Part shown: one piece after another, positions 1 through 8,821 of the stretch
Numbering within the stretch: the stretch's first letter is position 1
Layout of the letters: each line of letters opens with the position of its first letter
Origin: CAZPUS01 sp964589825
Lineage (GTDB): Bacteria > Fibrobacterota > Chitinivibrionia > Chitinivibrionales > WJKA01
Direction: 5' to 3'
Assembly (NCBI GenBank): GCA_964589825.1
Contig: CAZPUS010000015.1
Span: forward strand, 1-64,000
DNA length: 64,000 bases
Program-made: the position numbers and the translations under genes
The notes under the pieces: generated by a model
What the model saw: the letters and a program-made list of their open reading frames with translations, nothing else
The model's database searches: none
Told to the model about the DNA's origin: nothing

Positions 1-40
1 GAATGAAGGTATTCCATACAGGCATTGTAGACATGATTTT

Positions 41-56
41 TGGCATATATGTTGCA
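41..56 (+). promoter_or_regulatory. Predicted sigma-54 promoter (-24/-12)
   Basis: The string TGGCATATATGTTGCA has GG and GC separated by exactly 10 bases, with the TGGCA and TTGCA contexts expected of a -24/-12 RpoN promoter. It lies 110 bases before the start of the PEP-CTERM gene on the same strand, and no other gene lies between. PEP-CTERM genes are known in other bacteria to be under the PrsK/PrsR sigma-54 system. The activator site cannot be seen because the window begins 40 bases upstream. Confidence 0.75.
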
Positions 57-165
57 TAGTGGTGGGCAAAAAGGTTGATAAATGGATTCTGACGTGCAGC
101 CTTGTTGCAATATTTAAGTTATCCGGTGGTTAACAACCAAAAACGCATCAAAAGGAGAAGCCCGT

Positions 166-888
166 ATGAAAAGATGTATAAGCCTCGCCTTTATTGGCAT
201 TATCGGGATGTGCATAATCAGTGCGCATGCAGATATCGTTGAACAGGATTTTAGTGGATGGCCTTCACACTCTGCAGATAATGAGTTTCTCGAACTCAGA
301 GTGCGTTACGGTAGCGGTAAAGATGGTGGACATTATGAATTTGCATTTCTCGATCTGACCACAGAAGAAGGAAGAGGGGGCAAACCTGTTGCCGGGACCG
401 CATGCCAGCTTGAATGGAATGATAACGAACCGGTCCCTTTTACCTTAATTCATAACAGCTCTTTGAATGAACTCGATTTTACTTTGGGTGGCCGTTCTAC
501 ATCCCTTAATTCGGAGCAACTCGGTGAGGGTTTCGGCATTATGGATATCATGGTCAAGGCAAATCCTGATTCAAGAGAAACCGTTGTTCATCACAATTTC
601 GGGGGCGGATCAACAATAGCGAGTTCAGATTACCCGCTCGCAAGCGGAAAAGAACAGGGTGGCGTTATGTTTTATGACGATAACGGAGATGCGCTGCGTG
701 ATTTTACGGTTAATGGTGCGATTACCCTTGATTGGGAAACCTCCGGAGATCCATCATGGGAAGATTTGAAAACATCTTTTAAGTTTTGCAGCGTACCGGA
801 GCCGGCAACATTTATGCTTCTGGGGCTGGGGGTATTCGGAATGAGTTTGGTTTCACGCAGGCGTAAAAAAGGACCCAACGTAGTGTAA
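166..888 (+). CDS. PEP-CTERM sorting domain protein
   Basis: Exported protein of 240 aa. It has an N-terminal signal peptide (KR, then a hydrophobic stretch to about residue 22 ending AHA). The C-terminal tail from about residue 210 has the classic three parts: VPEPAT, a hydrophobic segment (FMLLGLGVFGMSLV) and an RRRKK cluster. This is the recognition signal for an exosortase, which cleaves and anchors such proteins during export, usually in exopolysaccharide-producing bacteria. The central part (residues 25-205) is an Asp/Gly-rich beta-type domain that I do not recognise. The ATG is supported by AAAAGGAGAAG just upstream. It is a single-gene unit between a sigma-54 promoter and a strong terminator. 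Its substrate or structural role is unknown; a matrix or surface role is inferred from the sorting tail. Confidence 0.9.
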   Translation: MKRCISLAFIGIIGMCIISAHADIVEQDFSGWPSHSADNEFLELRVRYGSGKDGGHYEFAFLDLTTEEGRGGKPVAGTACQLEWNDNEPVPFTLIHNSSLNELDFTLGGRSTSLNSEQLGEGFGIMDIMVKANPDSRETVVHHNFGGGSTIASSDYPLASGKEQGGVMFYDDNGDALRDFTVNGAITLDWETSGDPSWEDLKTSFKFCSVPEPATFMLLGLGVFGMSLVSRRRKKGPNVV

Positions 889-908
889 TACCGATTGTTT
901 TGTCAGTG

Positions 909-960
909 ATGCAAATTAAAAAGCCATGCACTTTGTGTGTATGGCTTTTTTTATTTGCAT
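909..960 (+). terminator. Rho-independent terminator with extended stem
   Basis: AAAAAGCCAT (918-927) pairs with ATGGCTTTTT (941-950), followed by T residues. Outside it, ATGCAAAT (909-916) pairs perfectly with ATTTGCAT (953-960), making a stem of about 20 bp. It ends the PEP-CTERM gene 20 bases after its stop codon. The stretch 961-1187 that follows holds no gene I can support. Confidence 0.85.
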
Positions 961-1187
961 GAACTGAGGACAGCAGCATGTTTCGCGAATTACATTTTTG
1001 GGTGCAGGGTACTACAATCAAAACGAACTATAAGGGCGATGCAAAACACTGATCCTATGTGAGTCCCATCAGATTAAACTTCTTCGGGATGATATACAGG
1101 CTTGTACGTGTATTTTTATAGCCCGTAATCGGGATGAACCTGATAGAGGAGGGGACAGTCTACGCCAGGGCTTTCTGCATGCAGATT

Positions 1188-2042
1188 TCAGCTCGTGAGA
1201 TTCTGCTGCCTGAACTGTTTTGGTGTATACCCGGTATTCGATTTAAATACTTTATAGAAATGTGATACATTATCATATCCGACATCAAAGCAGATAGTAG
1301 TTATCGATTTTTGTGTAGTGCACAACAATTGTTTTGCTTCTTCGATACGCAACATGGTGATATATTGAGAAAGACCATAACCGGTTTGTTTTTTGAACAA
1401 CCGTATGAAATGTCGGGTGCTAACATGGATTTTTTTTGCCAGGTTTTCTACATGTGTGGTTTTATAAAAATTCATTTTTATATATGATATTACCTCGGCG
1501 ATTCTTTTTTCAGTTGATGTCGATTTTTGCTGCTGCGATGTATAAAGAGACGCTAGTGCTCTTTTTATCAGCAGAATCATTTCTCCTAACTTGAACAACT
1601 GTACATAACGGCTTTCATTATTCTGTCGTTTTTTTTCATAAATGATTGTTTTAAAGATGTCCGGGACCGGGCTGAGCATGAAATTCTGGTTGATATCGAT
1701 AACCGGCTGATTCTTTGCAATATCATAAAGGCATTGTTCAATAAAAGAATCTGCAAATCCATGGAAAATTGCTTCATCAAAGTATAGGCAGTATAAATGA
1801 AGCAGTCTTTTATTTTTTTCCCGCAATTCATGTGCGGTATATTTAGGAAGCACAATGAGATTGTTTTTTGCAATTGAATACGCGTGGCTATCGTTGTAGA
1901 TGCATTCTCCCTGTCCGTCAATCACAAAAATGAGTTCATGCAGTCCGTGATAATGCTTTGCGTAAGGGTTTCGTCTCTCGTGTCTATGTTCGGTAATATG
2001 AAGCTGTAATTCAGCAGCCGGATCGTAAAATTGTTGGTTCAT
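1188..2042 (-). CDS. AraC-family transcriptional regulator
   Basis: Transcription factor of 284 aa. The N-terminal part (about 20-100) is a cupin sensor domain with the HYHGLHELIFVIDGQGE pattern and a following PKYTAHE. The C-terminal 100 residues are the double helix-turn-helix of AraC/XylS proteins (KIHVSTRHFIRLFKKQTG, then ICFDVGYDNVSHFYKVFK). I chose the ATG at 2042, preceded by AAGGCTCCCGCTA; a TTG 12 codons upstream (2078) lacks a ribosome site. It is transcribed away from the KDPG-aldolase operon, with which it shares a 290-bp intergenic region. The usual inference is that it is the sugar-responsive activator of that operon. The inducer is unknown. Confidence 0.9.
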   Translation of the reverse strand: MNQQFYDPAAELQLHITEHRHERRNPYAKHYHGLHELIFVIDGQGECIYNDSHAYSIAKNNLIVLPKYTAHELREKNKRLLHLYCLYFDEAIFHGFADSFIEQCLYDIAKNQPVIDINQNFMLSPVPDIFKTIIYEKKRQNNESRYVQLFKLGEMILLIKRALASLYTSQQQKSTSTEKRIAEVISYIKMNFYKTTHVENLAKKIHVSTRHFIRLFKKQTGYGLSQYITMLRIEEAKQLLCTTQKSITTICFDVGYDNVSHFYKVFKSNTGYTPKQFRQQNLTS

Positions 2043-2219
2043 TAGCAGCGGGAGCCTTTTTTTGGCATGATTTGACAATTAAAGTGGCATCATTGCCGAA
2101 GGAAAAAACTATGGAATAATGTATATTAACCGGTGAGGTGCAGCTGTCTTACAAAATCATGCGTAACGAGGTGGTTGCAAAGAGCCGAAATATAATAAGC
2201 GGGCAGGCCAAATCATCGG

Positions 2220-2237
2220 TGCATAACCCTCTATGCA
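2220..2237. promoter_or_regulatory. Possible operator palindrome
   Basis: TGCATA-ACCCTC-TATGCA is a perfect 6-6-6 inverted repeat in the intergenic region between the divergent AraC gene and the aldolase gene. It could be a regulator site, but AraC proteins usually bind direct repeats, so the assignment is weak. Confidence 0.3.
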
Positions 2238-2331
2238 TCACATACGCAGCCCCGGATATGTCCGTACATCCGATGTGTAGAAGAATACATTATTTTCATA
2301 TTTTAAAAAATATATTAAGCTGGAGAAAACT

Positions 2332-3003
2332 ATGGCACGTTATTCCAGACTCGACACATTGCGTGCAATGGCTGATACAGGACTTGTTGCAGTATTCAGC
2401 CACGATTCTGTTAACACCGCACGACAAATAGTTGATGCGTGTGCGGGCGCGGGAGCACGGATTGTTGAATTTACCAATCGGGGAGATTTTGCATGGGAGG
2501 TATTCGGGGAACTGGAAAAATATATACGTTCTTCACATCCTGAAGTGATTTTCGGTGCGGGTTCGATTACGGACGCACATACCGCCGCCCTCTACTGTGC
2601 ATCGGGGGCCAATTTTATTGTCGGGCCGGTACTTGATGAAGAAGTGGCAAAAGTATGTAATGGTAAAAAAATTCCGTATAGTCCGGGATGCGGCAGTGTT
2701 ACCGAAATTCACCGTGCGCATGAACTAGGAAGCGAAATCGTGAAGGTTTTTCCGGGTGGACAGGTTGGTGGTCCCTCATTTGTTAAAAGCGTACTTGGTC
2801 CTATGCCGTATACTTCAATAATGCCAACCGGTGGGGTCGATACCACCAGTGAGTCCATACAGGAGTGGTTTGCAGCCGGGGTCACCTGTGTTGGTATTGG
2901 ATCAAAGCTTATTAATAAAAAACTGGTAAACAAAGGTGAATTCGAATCGCTGCGACAGCATATTGCGGCGACTCTTTCGATAATCAAAGAATCAAAAAAG
3001 TGA
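2332..3003 (+). CDS. KDPG/KHG-type 2-keto-3-deoxy aldolase
   Basis: Class I aldolase of the 2-dehydro-3-deoxy-phosphogluconate / 4-hydroxy-2-oxoglutarate family (223 aa, the usual length). These enzymes split 2-keto-3-deoxy sugar acid phosphates into pyruvate plus an aldehyde. The Schiff-base lysine is Lys138 in SEIVKVFPGG; Glu46 in RIVEFTNRG is the usual general acid/base; YSPGCGSVTEI (116-126) is the substrate loop and PTGGVD the phosphate-binding turn. The start has a good site (TGGAGAAAACT). It is the first gene of a group also holding two flavoenzymes and a dehydrogenase, so it probably performs the cleavage step of a sugar or sugar-acid pathway. The exact substrate cannot be told from sequence. 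Confidence 0.92.
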   Translation: MARYSRLDTLRAMADTGLVAVFSHDSVNTARQIVDACAGAGARIVEFTNRGDFAWEVFGELEKYIRSSHPEVIFGAGSITDAHTAALYCASGANFIVGPVLDEEVAKVCNGKKIPYSPGCGSVTEIHRAHELGSEIVKVFPGGQVGGPSFVKSVLGPMPYTSIMPTGGVDTTSESIQEWFAAGVTCVGIGSKLINKKLVNKGEFESLRQHIAATLSIIKESKK

Positions 3004-3215
3004 GTCCTGGACATCGTTTTTATTCGTGAACCCGCAGTCATCCCGATTGTTCTTACGTCAACGGGCGCGATGTGGCAGCCGACACGGTTGACCAATTATT
3101 CCCGGGAAAGCGATAACGGCACGGGTTATTGCTTCATGTGTCAAAGCAATCGCTCTGCATGGTGAATGCGAATCTGAATCTATCATACTAAATACTAATA
3201 CGACCGGAGAGAAAT

Positions 3216-4352
3216 GTGAAGGATCTTTTTTCCACATGTACGTTTTCAAATGGGGTTATCGCACCTAACAGGCTGGTGGCGCAGCCAATGGAAGGCAACG
3301 ATGCTACTTCTGAGGGGTCTGTTTCCACACGGGCATATGATCGCTATAAAAAGCTTGCCGAAGGTGAGTGGGGGATCGTTATTGTAGAAGCGTTAAGCGT
3401 AACCTCTGTATCCCTTGCTCGTAAACATGGGATGGTTCTTTCACGAAAAAACCTTGACGATTACAAGAGACTGGTTGAAGAGTTCAGGAAGCTGAACCCG
3501 GATTCGCTGCTGGTTTTTCAATTAACTCATTCCGGGATGAAAACCGGGGATTTTTCCGAAAGAGTTACTTTGACGCCCGATGCACCGCCGGGGTTCAGAT
3601 ATCTGAGTACAGGGGAGATCGAGCAAATACGTGATAAATTCATTGATGCGGCGGTGCGCGCACAAGAGGCCGGCGCAGACGGTATCGACATTAAATGCTG
3701 TCACGGCTATTTTGGCGCGGAGATGTTGCGTCCTTCCAATATACGCCGGGATACGTATGGAGGTTCGTACAAAAACCGCACACGGTTTCTGCGGGAGGTG
3801 GCAAGTGGCGTACAACAACGGTGTGATGGGAAAAACTTTCTGATAGGTTCACGACTTTCCGTTTATGAAGGAATCCGGGGGGGGTGTGGAACCGCAGGGC
3901 CGGAGGAGATCATGGAAAATCTCGATGAAATGTGCAGGCTTGCAGAAGATATGGGGAATATGGGAATGCAGTATGTAAACGTTTCCGCCGGGGTGCCCGG
4001 TGTTACTTCGGAGATAACCAGACCGGTAACGACCGGTCAATATCTTGCGTTGTCCCATCTGCGTTACGCCAAAGAAGTTAAGAAATGTGTCAGTCGTGGT
4101 TTCCACCCCGCGAAAACCATAGGGTCTGCATATAGCATATTCAATTCTCATGCAGCATCTCTGGCGGATGAGAATATTAAAAAAGGGTATACCGATTTGG
4201 CGGGATGGGGAAGAATGAGCTTTTCAGATCCATTGTATCCCAAAAAAATAGCTGCAGGAGAAAAGATTAATTACTGTAAAGCATGCAGCAAATGTTCCAA
4301 GCTCCTCGCAGCGCAGGAACCGACGGGATGCGCGTTGTATTACAGCAGCTAA
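3216..4352 (+). CDS. NADH:flavin oxidoreductase, OYE-like with Fe-S cysteines
   Basis: FMN TIM-barrel reductase of the old yellow enzyme family, 378 aa. Motifs: QLTHSGM (102-108), a GADGIDIKCCHGY segment (153-165) and RRDTYGGSYKNRTRFL. In classical members the first active-site residue is His (EIHxAHGY); here it is Lys (DIKCCH), with His163 kept. The C-terminus has C354-x2-C357-x2-C360-x11-C372, the 4Fe-4S ligand spacing of 2-enoate/2,4-dienoyl reductases. The FAD/NAD(P)H domain normally fused after that cluster is absent, so an electron-donating partner is needed; the next gene encodes an FAD protein. The start is GTG with GGAGAG upstream (the overlapping ATG at 3214 meets a stop at once). 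The 212-bp gap before it holds nothing recognisable. Confidence 0.88.
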   Translation: MKDLFSTCTFSNGVIAPNRLVAQPMEGNDATSEGSVSTRAYDRYKKLAEGEWGIVIVEALSVTSVSLARKHGMVLSRKNLDDYKRLVEEFRKLNPDSLLVFQLTHSGMKTGDFSERVTLTPDAPPGFRYLSTGEIEQIRDKFIDAAVRAQEAGADGIDIKCCHGYFGAEMLRPSNIRRDTYGGSYKNRTRFLREVASGVQQRCDGKNFLIGSRLSVYEGIRGGCGTAGPEEIMENLDEMCRLAEDMGNMGMQYVNVSAGVPGVTSEITRPVTTGQYLALSHLRYAKEVKKCVSRGFHPAKTIGSAYSIFNSHAASLADENIKKGYTDLAGWGRMSFSDPLYPKKIAAGEKINYCKACSKCSKLLAAQEPTGCALYYSS

Positions 4353-4382
4353 TTTTTTTATGGAAAGAGACATGGGTTGTAT

Positions 4383-6383
4383 ATGAAACTTCGGTTATAT
4401 GGTAAAGACGTTACCACGATAGCCCATATCTACGATGCCCTGGTAATCGGTACGGGGGCTGCCGGATATGGATGTGCGCTACACCTGCATCGAAAAGGGA
4501 TACGCAATATCGCGATCATTACCAATGGAATCAATCGCGGGACATCCCGAAATACAGGTTCGGATAAGCAGACCTATTACAGGATGGCGAGTGCCGGGGA
4601 TCAGTGCGATTCTCCTGAAAAAATGGCACAGGCGCTTTTTCAGGGAGGATGTATGGACGGTGATATTGCACTGTGTGAAGCAGGAGGATCATCGCATGCC
4701 TTTTATAATCTGGTTTCACTCGATGTTGGATTCCCGTGTAATGAATATGGTGAATATCCGGGGTATAAAACCGATCACGATCCACTGCAGCGGGGGAGCT
4801 CGGCAGGTCCGTACACATCGAGGTTTATGACAGAGCAACTCGAAAAGGAAGCCGTTCGGCTGGGGATCAAAAGAATCGATAAAAACCGGGTTGTAAAGCT
4901 GCTTGTCGATAACGGAAAAGCTGCGGGGTGTATCACATTGAGTGATTCAGATAATTGTATCGCGTATGGTGCCTCTGCAGTTGTTGCTGCGACAGGGGGG
5001 ATGCCGGTACTTTTTTCACGATGTGTGTATCCGAAATCACAACACGGTGCTCACGGAGTGTTTGCACGTGAAGGGGTTGTATTTCAGAATTGCGGTGAAT
5101 GGCAGTATGGTATAGGCTCGGTGAAGGTTCGGTGGAATTGTTCCGGCAGTTATCAGCAGGTACTTCCTCGTTACGTGTCGGTCGATAGCGCGGGGAATGA
5201 ATATGAATTTCTGGAGGAGTATTTTTCGGATTCGAGTGCACGAACACGTGCGATATTTCAAAAGGGATACCAATGGCCTTTTGATTCGAGAAAAACCGTA
5301 CAAGATGGTTCTTCACGTATCGATATTGCGGTCTATAACGAAGTGCATAACAAAAACCGCAGGGTATTTCTGGACTTTATAAATAACCCTCAGTGCAGTG
5401 TTGTTAATGGTACGTTTAGTGCAGATGCGCTCGACAGGCAGGTATACGAGTACCTTGAGAAAAGTGATGCCTTTGGTGAAACACCGGTGGAGAGACTGCA
5501 AAAGATGAATGAACCGGCGTATCGGTTATACAGGGATCTGGGGATCGATCTAGAAAACGAGTATCTCGAAATAGATGTGATGGCGCAGCATATTAATGGC
5601 GGTGTAAAAGTCGATACAAACTGGCAGTCTTCCCTCGATGGTTTGTATGTCGTGGGGGAGGCTGCAGGTACGCACGGTGTATACAGACCGGGAGGATCTG
5701 CGCTCAATTCCGGCCAGGTTGGTGCAATGCGAGCCGCGGATGCTATCGCGGTCCGTATCGCGAAGGAGAATACTACGTATACCTCGCAGGATTTATTCAG
5801 GATCGTGAAAGAGAATCTCGCCACACTCGTTGCAGATGAAAAAAGTACTGCAGGAGTCACCCCAAAGTTATCTGAAAAGGAGAGTCGCAGGTGTCATGAA
5901 TTATGTAAGAGTGTACAGGTAATGAATACAAAAGTACTTTCTTTTTTTCGGTATAAAGACCGGATTAAAAAAGCACTGTCCAGTCTTGCATCATATTATA
6001 AAGAATTTGCCACAATCGATCCCCGGGAGTGCGATTTACGGGAATATTTTACCGCATATGAAGTGCTTACGTTTTCAGAGATCGTATATCGGTCGGTAGA
6101 TTATTATCTCTGCGATGGCGGGGAAAGCAGAGGATCGTATCTTATTCCATCCCAAAACACCGTGGCAACCGATACTACTGCGATGATTTTAGGGGATCCT
6201 TGTTCGCATGATCACGAAAAAGAGCGGTCTTCGTACCACCGTATTATAGAAGCATGGCGTACAGGGGGAACAGGCGCAACACCTGGCGTGGAGGTGAAGT
6301 GCCGGAGTCGAAGACCTGTCCCGACCAGGCGATTGTGGTTCGAGAAAACGTGGAGAGAATTCAGAAAACATCGTTCCTGTTAG
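4383..6383 (+). CDS. FAD-dependent oxidoreductase, fumarate reductase/SdhA-like
   Basis: Flavoprotein of 666 aa in the FAD_binding_2 family. The dinucleotide site is near the N-terminus (ALVIGTGAAGYGCAL). A second FAD contact is VVGEAAGTHGVYRPGGSALNSGQVGAMRAADAIA (in two conserved blocks), as in L-aspartate oxidase and fumarate reductase flavoproteins. The C-terminal 130 residues form the helical cap usual in the family. There is no signal peptide, so it is probably cytoplasmic. It follows the Fe-S OYE gene by 30 bases and is probably its redox partner or acts on the next intermediate. I preferred ATG 4383 to the in-frame TTG at 4377. The last 20 residues are rich in Arg, but the VEVKxRxRRPVP...FEKTWREFR ending fits the family, so I see no frameshift. 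Confidence 0.85.
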   Translation: MKLRLYGKDVTTIAHIYDALVIGTGAAGYGCALHLHRKGIRNIAIITNGINRGTSRNTGSDKQTYYRMASAGDQCDSPEKMAQALFQGGCMDGDIALCEAGGSSHAFYNLVSLDVGFPCNEYGEYPGYKTDHDPLQRGSSAGPYTSRFMTEQLEKEAVRLGIKRIDKNRVVKLLVDNGKAAGCITLSDSDNCIAYGASAVVAATGGMPVLFSRCVYPKSQHGAHGVFAREGVVFQNCGEWQYGIGSVKVRWNCSGSYQQVLPRYVSVDSAGNEYEFLEEYFSDSSARTRAIFQKGYQWPFDSRKTVQDGSSRIDIAVYNEVHNKNRRVFLDFINNPQCSVVNGTFSADALDRQVYEYLEKSDAFGETPVERLQKMNEPAYRLYRDLGIDLENEYLEIDVMAQHINGGVKVDTNWQSSLDGLYVVGEAAGTHGVYRPGGSALNSGQVGAMRAADAIAVRIAKENTTYTSQDLFRIVKENLATLVADEKSTAGVTPKLSEKESRRCHELCKSVQVMNTKVLSFFRYKDRIKKALSSLASYYKEFATIDPRECDLREYFTAYEVLTFSEIVYRSVDYYLCDGGESRGSYLIPSQNTVATDTTAMILGDPCSHDHEKERSSYHRIIEAWRTGGTGATPGVEVKCRSRRPVPTRRLWFEKTWREFRKHRSC

Positions 6384-6391
6384 GAGAAAAT

Positions 6392-6466
6392 ATGACTGCG
6401 TTTATCATAGAACCCGATTTTTCAGGTGTACCATATAGCCGAAACTCATGGCATACCTGCCGATAG
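6392..6466 (+). CDS. Possible 24-aa small protein or gene remnant
   Basis: An ATG preceded by TTAGGAGAAAAT, a strong ribosome site, opens a 24-codon frame (MTAFIIEPDFSGVPY... to TAG) directly after the flavoprotein gene. It may be a small translated ORF or the stump of a decayed gene. Length and lack of homologs known to me keep confidence low. Confidence 0.25.
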   Translation: MTAFIIEPDFSGVPYSRNSWHTCR

Positions 6467-6542
6467 TTTGGAGCTTTAGTCAACAGCAAATTTTTTTCAA
6501 ACCCTGGGGAGCAAACATAATCAGTCAGACTAAGGATTACAC

Positions 6543-7790
6543 ATGAAACATGCGGTTAATCTGGGTATCATCGGTGTCGGTGGTTTTGCAAAAAGCCATC
6601 TGGCATCGATTCGAAGATGTGAAGAAAAAGGTGAGTGTCGACTCGCTGCAGCGGTGATTCGTAATCCCGACAAAAAGGATTATCTGGATACTGAACAGGA
6701 ATTGCGAAAACAAAATGTCTCTATTTATCGGGATTACAAAACGATGTTTGCCAAAGAGGGCGATACTGTCGATTGTATGATCATTCCCTGCGGTATCGAT
6801 CAACACGAGGAACTTACGGTCCGTGCGTGTGAAGCAGGTTTTCATGTGATGTGCGAAAAGCCTGTCGCCGGAACAATAGCCGAGGCTGTGCACATGAGGG
6901 ATGCGGTGCGCAGCACGGATAGCATATGTGCAATCGGTTTTCAGGATATTTTTTCACCCTCGATTCAAAAAATCAAACGAATTGCGATCGATAAAACCCT
7001 GGGTAACCTTCTTGGTGCCCGTACATATGCATTATGGCCCCGAATCAGTGCGTACTATAAACGAAATGACTGGGCCGGGAGACTTTATGCGAATAAAAAA
7101 TTCATATTCGATTCTCCCATGCAGAATGCGACCGCACATTTTCTGAATGCTATGCTGTATGTCGCCGGGGAAGAACCTCATAAAAGCGCCAATCCGGAAA
7201 AGGTTTACGGCGAGTGCTATCGGGCTCAGGACATAGAATCATCCGATACGCAGTATATACGTGTTCACACCGATACCGGGGTATGTATCGAGTTCACTGT
7301 TACTCATGCGACAAGTGATCATGAGGGGCCGCATGCCGTATACCAATTTGAAAAGGGGAGTATCACATGGGAAATGGGCGGTACTGCATATGTATATGAA
7401 AAACGACCGGATGGTGATGCAATTGTGACCGAGAGCTTTGATAACCAGGGGGAAAATATACATGACAATGTGTTCCTCGATACCATAGACGCAATTCGCA
7501 ATCAGCGTCAGCCATTGTGTAATATCGAAAATGCGCTCCAGCATACCAGATGTATCGAAAACCTTTACAAATCGTCAGGTGGAATACACCAGATACCACA
7601 GCGATATCTTTCTCATTTGCAGGTCACCGAAGAGGCGTATAACCTCGATTCTTCAGTCGACATGTCGCGGGAATACAATACGGTTATCAGAGATGTTGAA
7701 AAGGTTATCCTGGACATGTTCGAAGAAGGGAAGAGCTTTTACGAGGCCGGCGTCGAGTGGTCGGTAACGACCAGGGAGATATCGATGTAA
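6543..7790 (+). CDS. Gfo/Idh/MocA family NAD(P)-dependent oxidoreductase
   Basis: Dehydrogenase of 415 aa. The N-terminal Rossmann domain starts with LGIIGVGGFAKSHL (residues 7-20); the catalytic lysine motif is CEKPVAG near residue 104; the C-terminal alpha/beta domain includes a substrate HF segment (ATAHFLNAML). Members oxidise or reduce a hydroxyl of sugars, cyclitols or sugar acids. A site AAGGATTAC precedes ATG 6543. It closes the aldolase - OYE - flavoprotein group and points to a carbohydrate-derived substrate for the whole set. Some relatives oxidise C3 of glycosides to allow beta-elimination, which would create an enone for an OYE; that link is inference. Substrate and cofactor (NAD or NADP) are undetermined. 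Confidence 0.88.
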   Translation: MKHAVNLGIIGVGGFAKSHLASIRRCEEKGECRLAAAVIRNPDKKDYLDTEQELRKQNVSIYRDYKTMFAKEGDTVDCMIIPCGIDQHEELTVRACEAGFHVMCEKPVAGTIAEAVHMRDAVRSTDSICAIGFQDIFSPSIQKIKRIAIDKTLGNLLGARTYALWPRISAYYKRNDWAGRLYANKKFIFDSPMQNATAHFLNAMLYVAGEEPHKSANPEKVYGECYRAQDIESSDTQYIRVHTDTGVCIEFTVTHATSDHEGPHAVYQFEKGSITWEMGGTAYVYEKRPDGDAIVTESFDNQGENIHDNVFLDTIDAIRNQRQPLCNIENALQHTRCIENLYKSSGGIHQIPQRYLSHLQVTEEAYNLDSSVDMSREYNTVIRDVEKVILDMFEEGKSFYEAGVEWSVTTREISM

Positions 7791-7801
7791 CGTGTATCGC
7801 A

Positions 7802-8077
7802 TCAGCCGTTTCTACGAATTTGGTACGAGGTGGTCTCGGTCTTCGGGGGTAGGTCTGCAGGCGAACCGGAAGCATCGGATTCATTGATTCTGAATTCATC
7901 AAGTACCTTCCACTCCGATTTGTTAAATGAGCCCAGTAGCACAACCTTACCGCGGAACTTGCACCATTTTTTCAGTTTATTCAAAGCATTCTCGTATTCT
8001 TTGAGATTGTGAACTCTAAAAATCTCCTGGTTGTCAGGGCATGGTCGTTGTTTTTGTGCTATTGTGAGATAGAACAT
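7802..8077 (-). CDS. Hypothetical 91-aa protein
   Basis: A 91-codon frame with protein-like composition (an amphipathic helix EYENALNKLKKWCKF followed by RGKVVLLGSFNKSEWKVLDEF). No family recognised and no convincing ribosome site before ATG 8077, so it may be the tail of a degraded gene. It converges on the Gfo/Idh gene, with 11 bases between the stop codons. Confidence 0.4.
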   Translation of the reverse strand: MFYLTIAQKQRPCPDNQEIFRVHNLKEYENALNKLKKWCKFRGKVVLLGSFNKSEWKVLDEFRINESDASGSPADLPPKTETTSYQIRRNG

Positions 8078-8201
8078 GCTGTTTTTCCGACAGAACGGTT
8101 TAACGTCAGAACGTGCAGTATTGTGAGCTATACGTTATCGCGTCACGTACTGTTTCCATCGATTCATTTAAATTATATGCCCGAAAAAAGGTTCTGTCAA
8201 T

Positions 8202-8240
8202 AAAAAAACAACAGCCATCCAGTTTTTGAATGGCTGTTGT
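8202..8240 (-). terminator. Rho-independent terminator
   Basis: A perfect 11-bp stem (ACAACAGCCAT at 8208-8218 with ATGGCTGTTGT at 8230-8240, 11-base loop) is followed on the minus strand by a T tract (A run at 8202-8207). It lies just after the small gene 8254-8442. Confidence 0.88.
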
Positions 8241-8253
8241 GTGGGTATAACGC

Positions 8254-8442
8254 TTAAACTTTCTGAATGAATTCCTCGATACTTTTTGAGGTATTCAGCG
8301 CAATTTTCAGGTTGGTAATATCATCGTTTCCAATGATTTTCGTACGATTCGGCCTCCCGCCTTTAAAGGGGATGTAGTCATCACGAAGGATGTTTTCCAG
8401 TTTGACGTTTCTTTTGTCGTGTACATTTTTTCGATGTTCCAT
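8254..8442 (-). CDS. Small protein of unknown function (62 aa)
   Basis: A 62-codon gene with a strong ribosome site (AACAGGAGAAGGAGA before ATG 8442) and a perfect terminator 14 bases after its stop, so it looks like an independent, expressed unit. The protein is basic at the N-terminus (MEHRKNVHDKRNVKLENILR), has a central KGGRPNRTKI segment and a C-terminal helix ending SIEEFIQKV. No membrane segment or signal peptide. I do not recognise the family; the basic first half would allow nucleic-acid binding, but that is only a possibility. Confidence 0.65.
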   Translation of the reverse strand: MEHRKNVHDKRNVKLENILRDDYIPFKGGRPNRTKIIGNDDITNLKIALNTSKSIEEFIQKV

Positions 8443-8821
8443 TCTCCTTCTCCTGTTGGATGTAAATGTACTGGTTTTTCATTGTTTTTAATTTATGCAA
8501 GAACCATGCCAAACAGATATTGCCGCTTTATTGTCCTGATTCTGTAGTACCCTTCACTTTTACCCGTATACCGTTATTACGGAATCACGAAAAGAATTAT
8601 TATCATTTTCACGACGTCATTGCCCCGATATGCTGCAAAACAAAGATTATACCCTGATGTTACAGGGAAGCGCGGTTATGATAAAGTGGAATGAGCTTCA
8701 GAGAAGCTTCGCGTTTTTCACCGTATTTCCATTTTTGTATGTTTTTGATACAATAGTGTGTTTTTCAAGATGAAACAGGGTGGCATCGTATTGTGTAAAT
8801 ATGAAACGTATATGACCTGAA

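Noticed and set aside
6254..6466. Frameshifted continuation of the flavoprotein
   Set aside because: The main frame already ends with the family-like WREFRK tail; only the last 25 codons, with their own ribosome site, might be translated.
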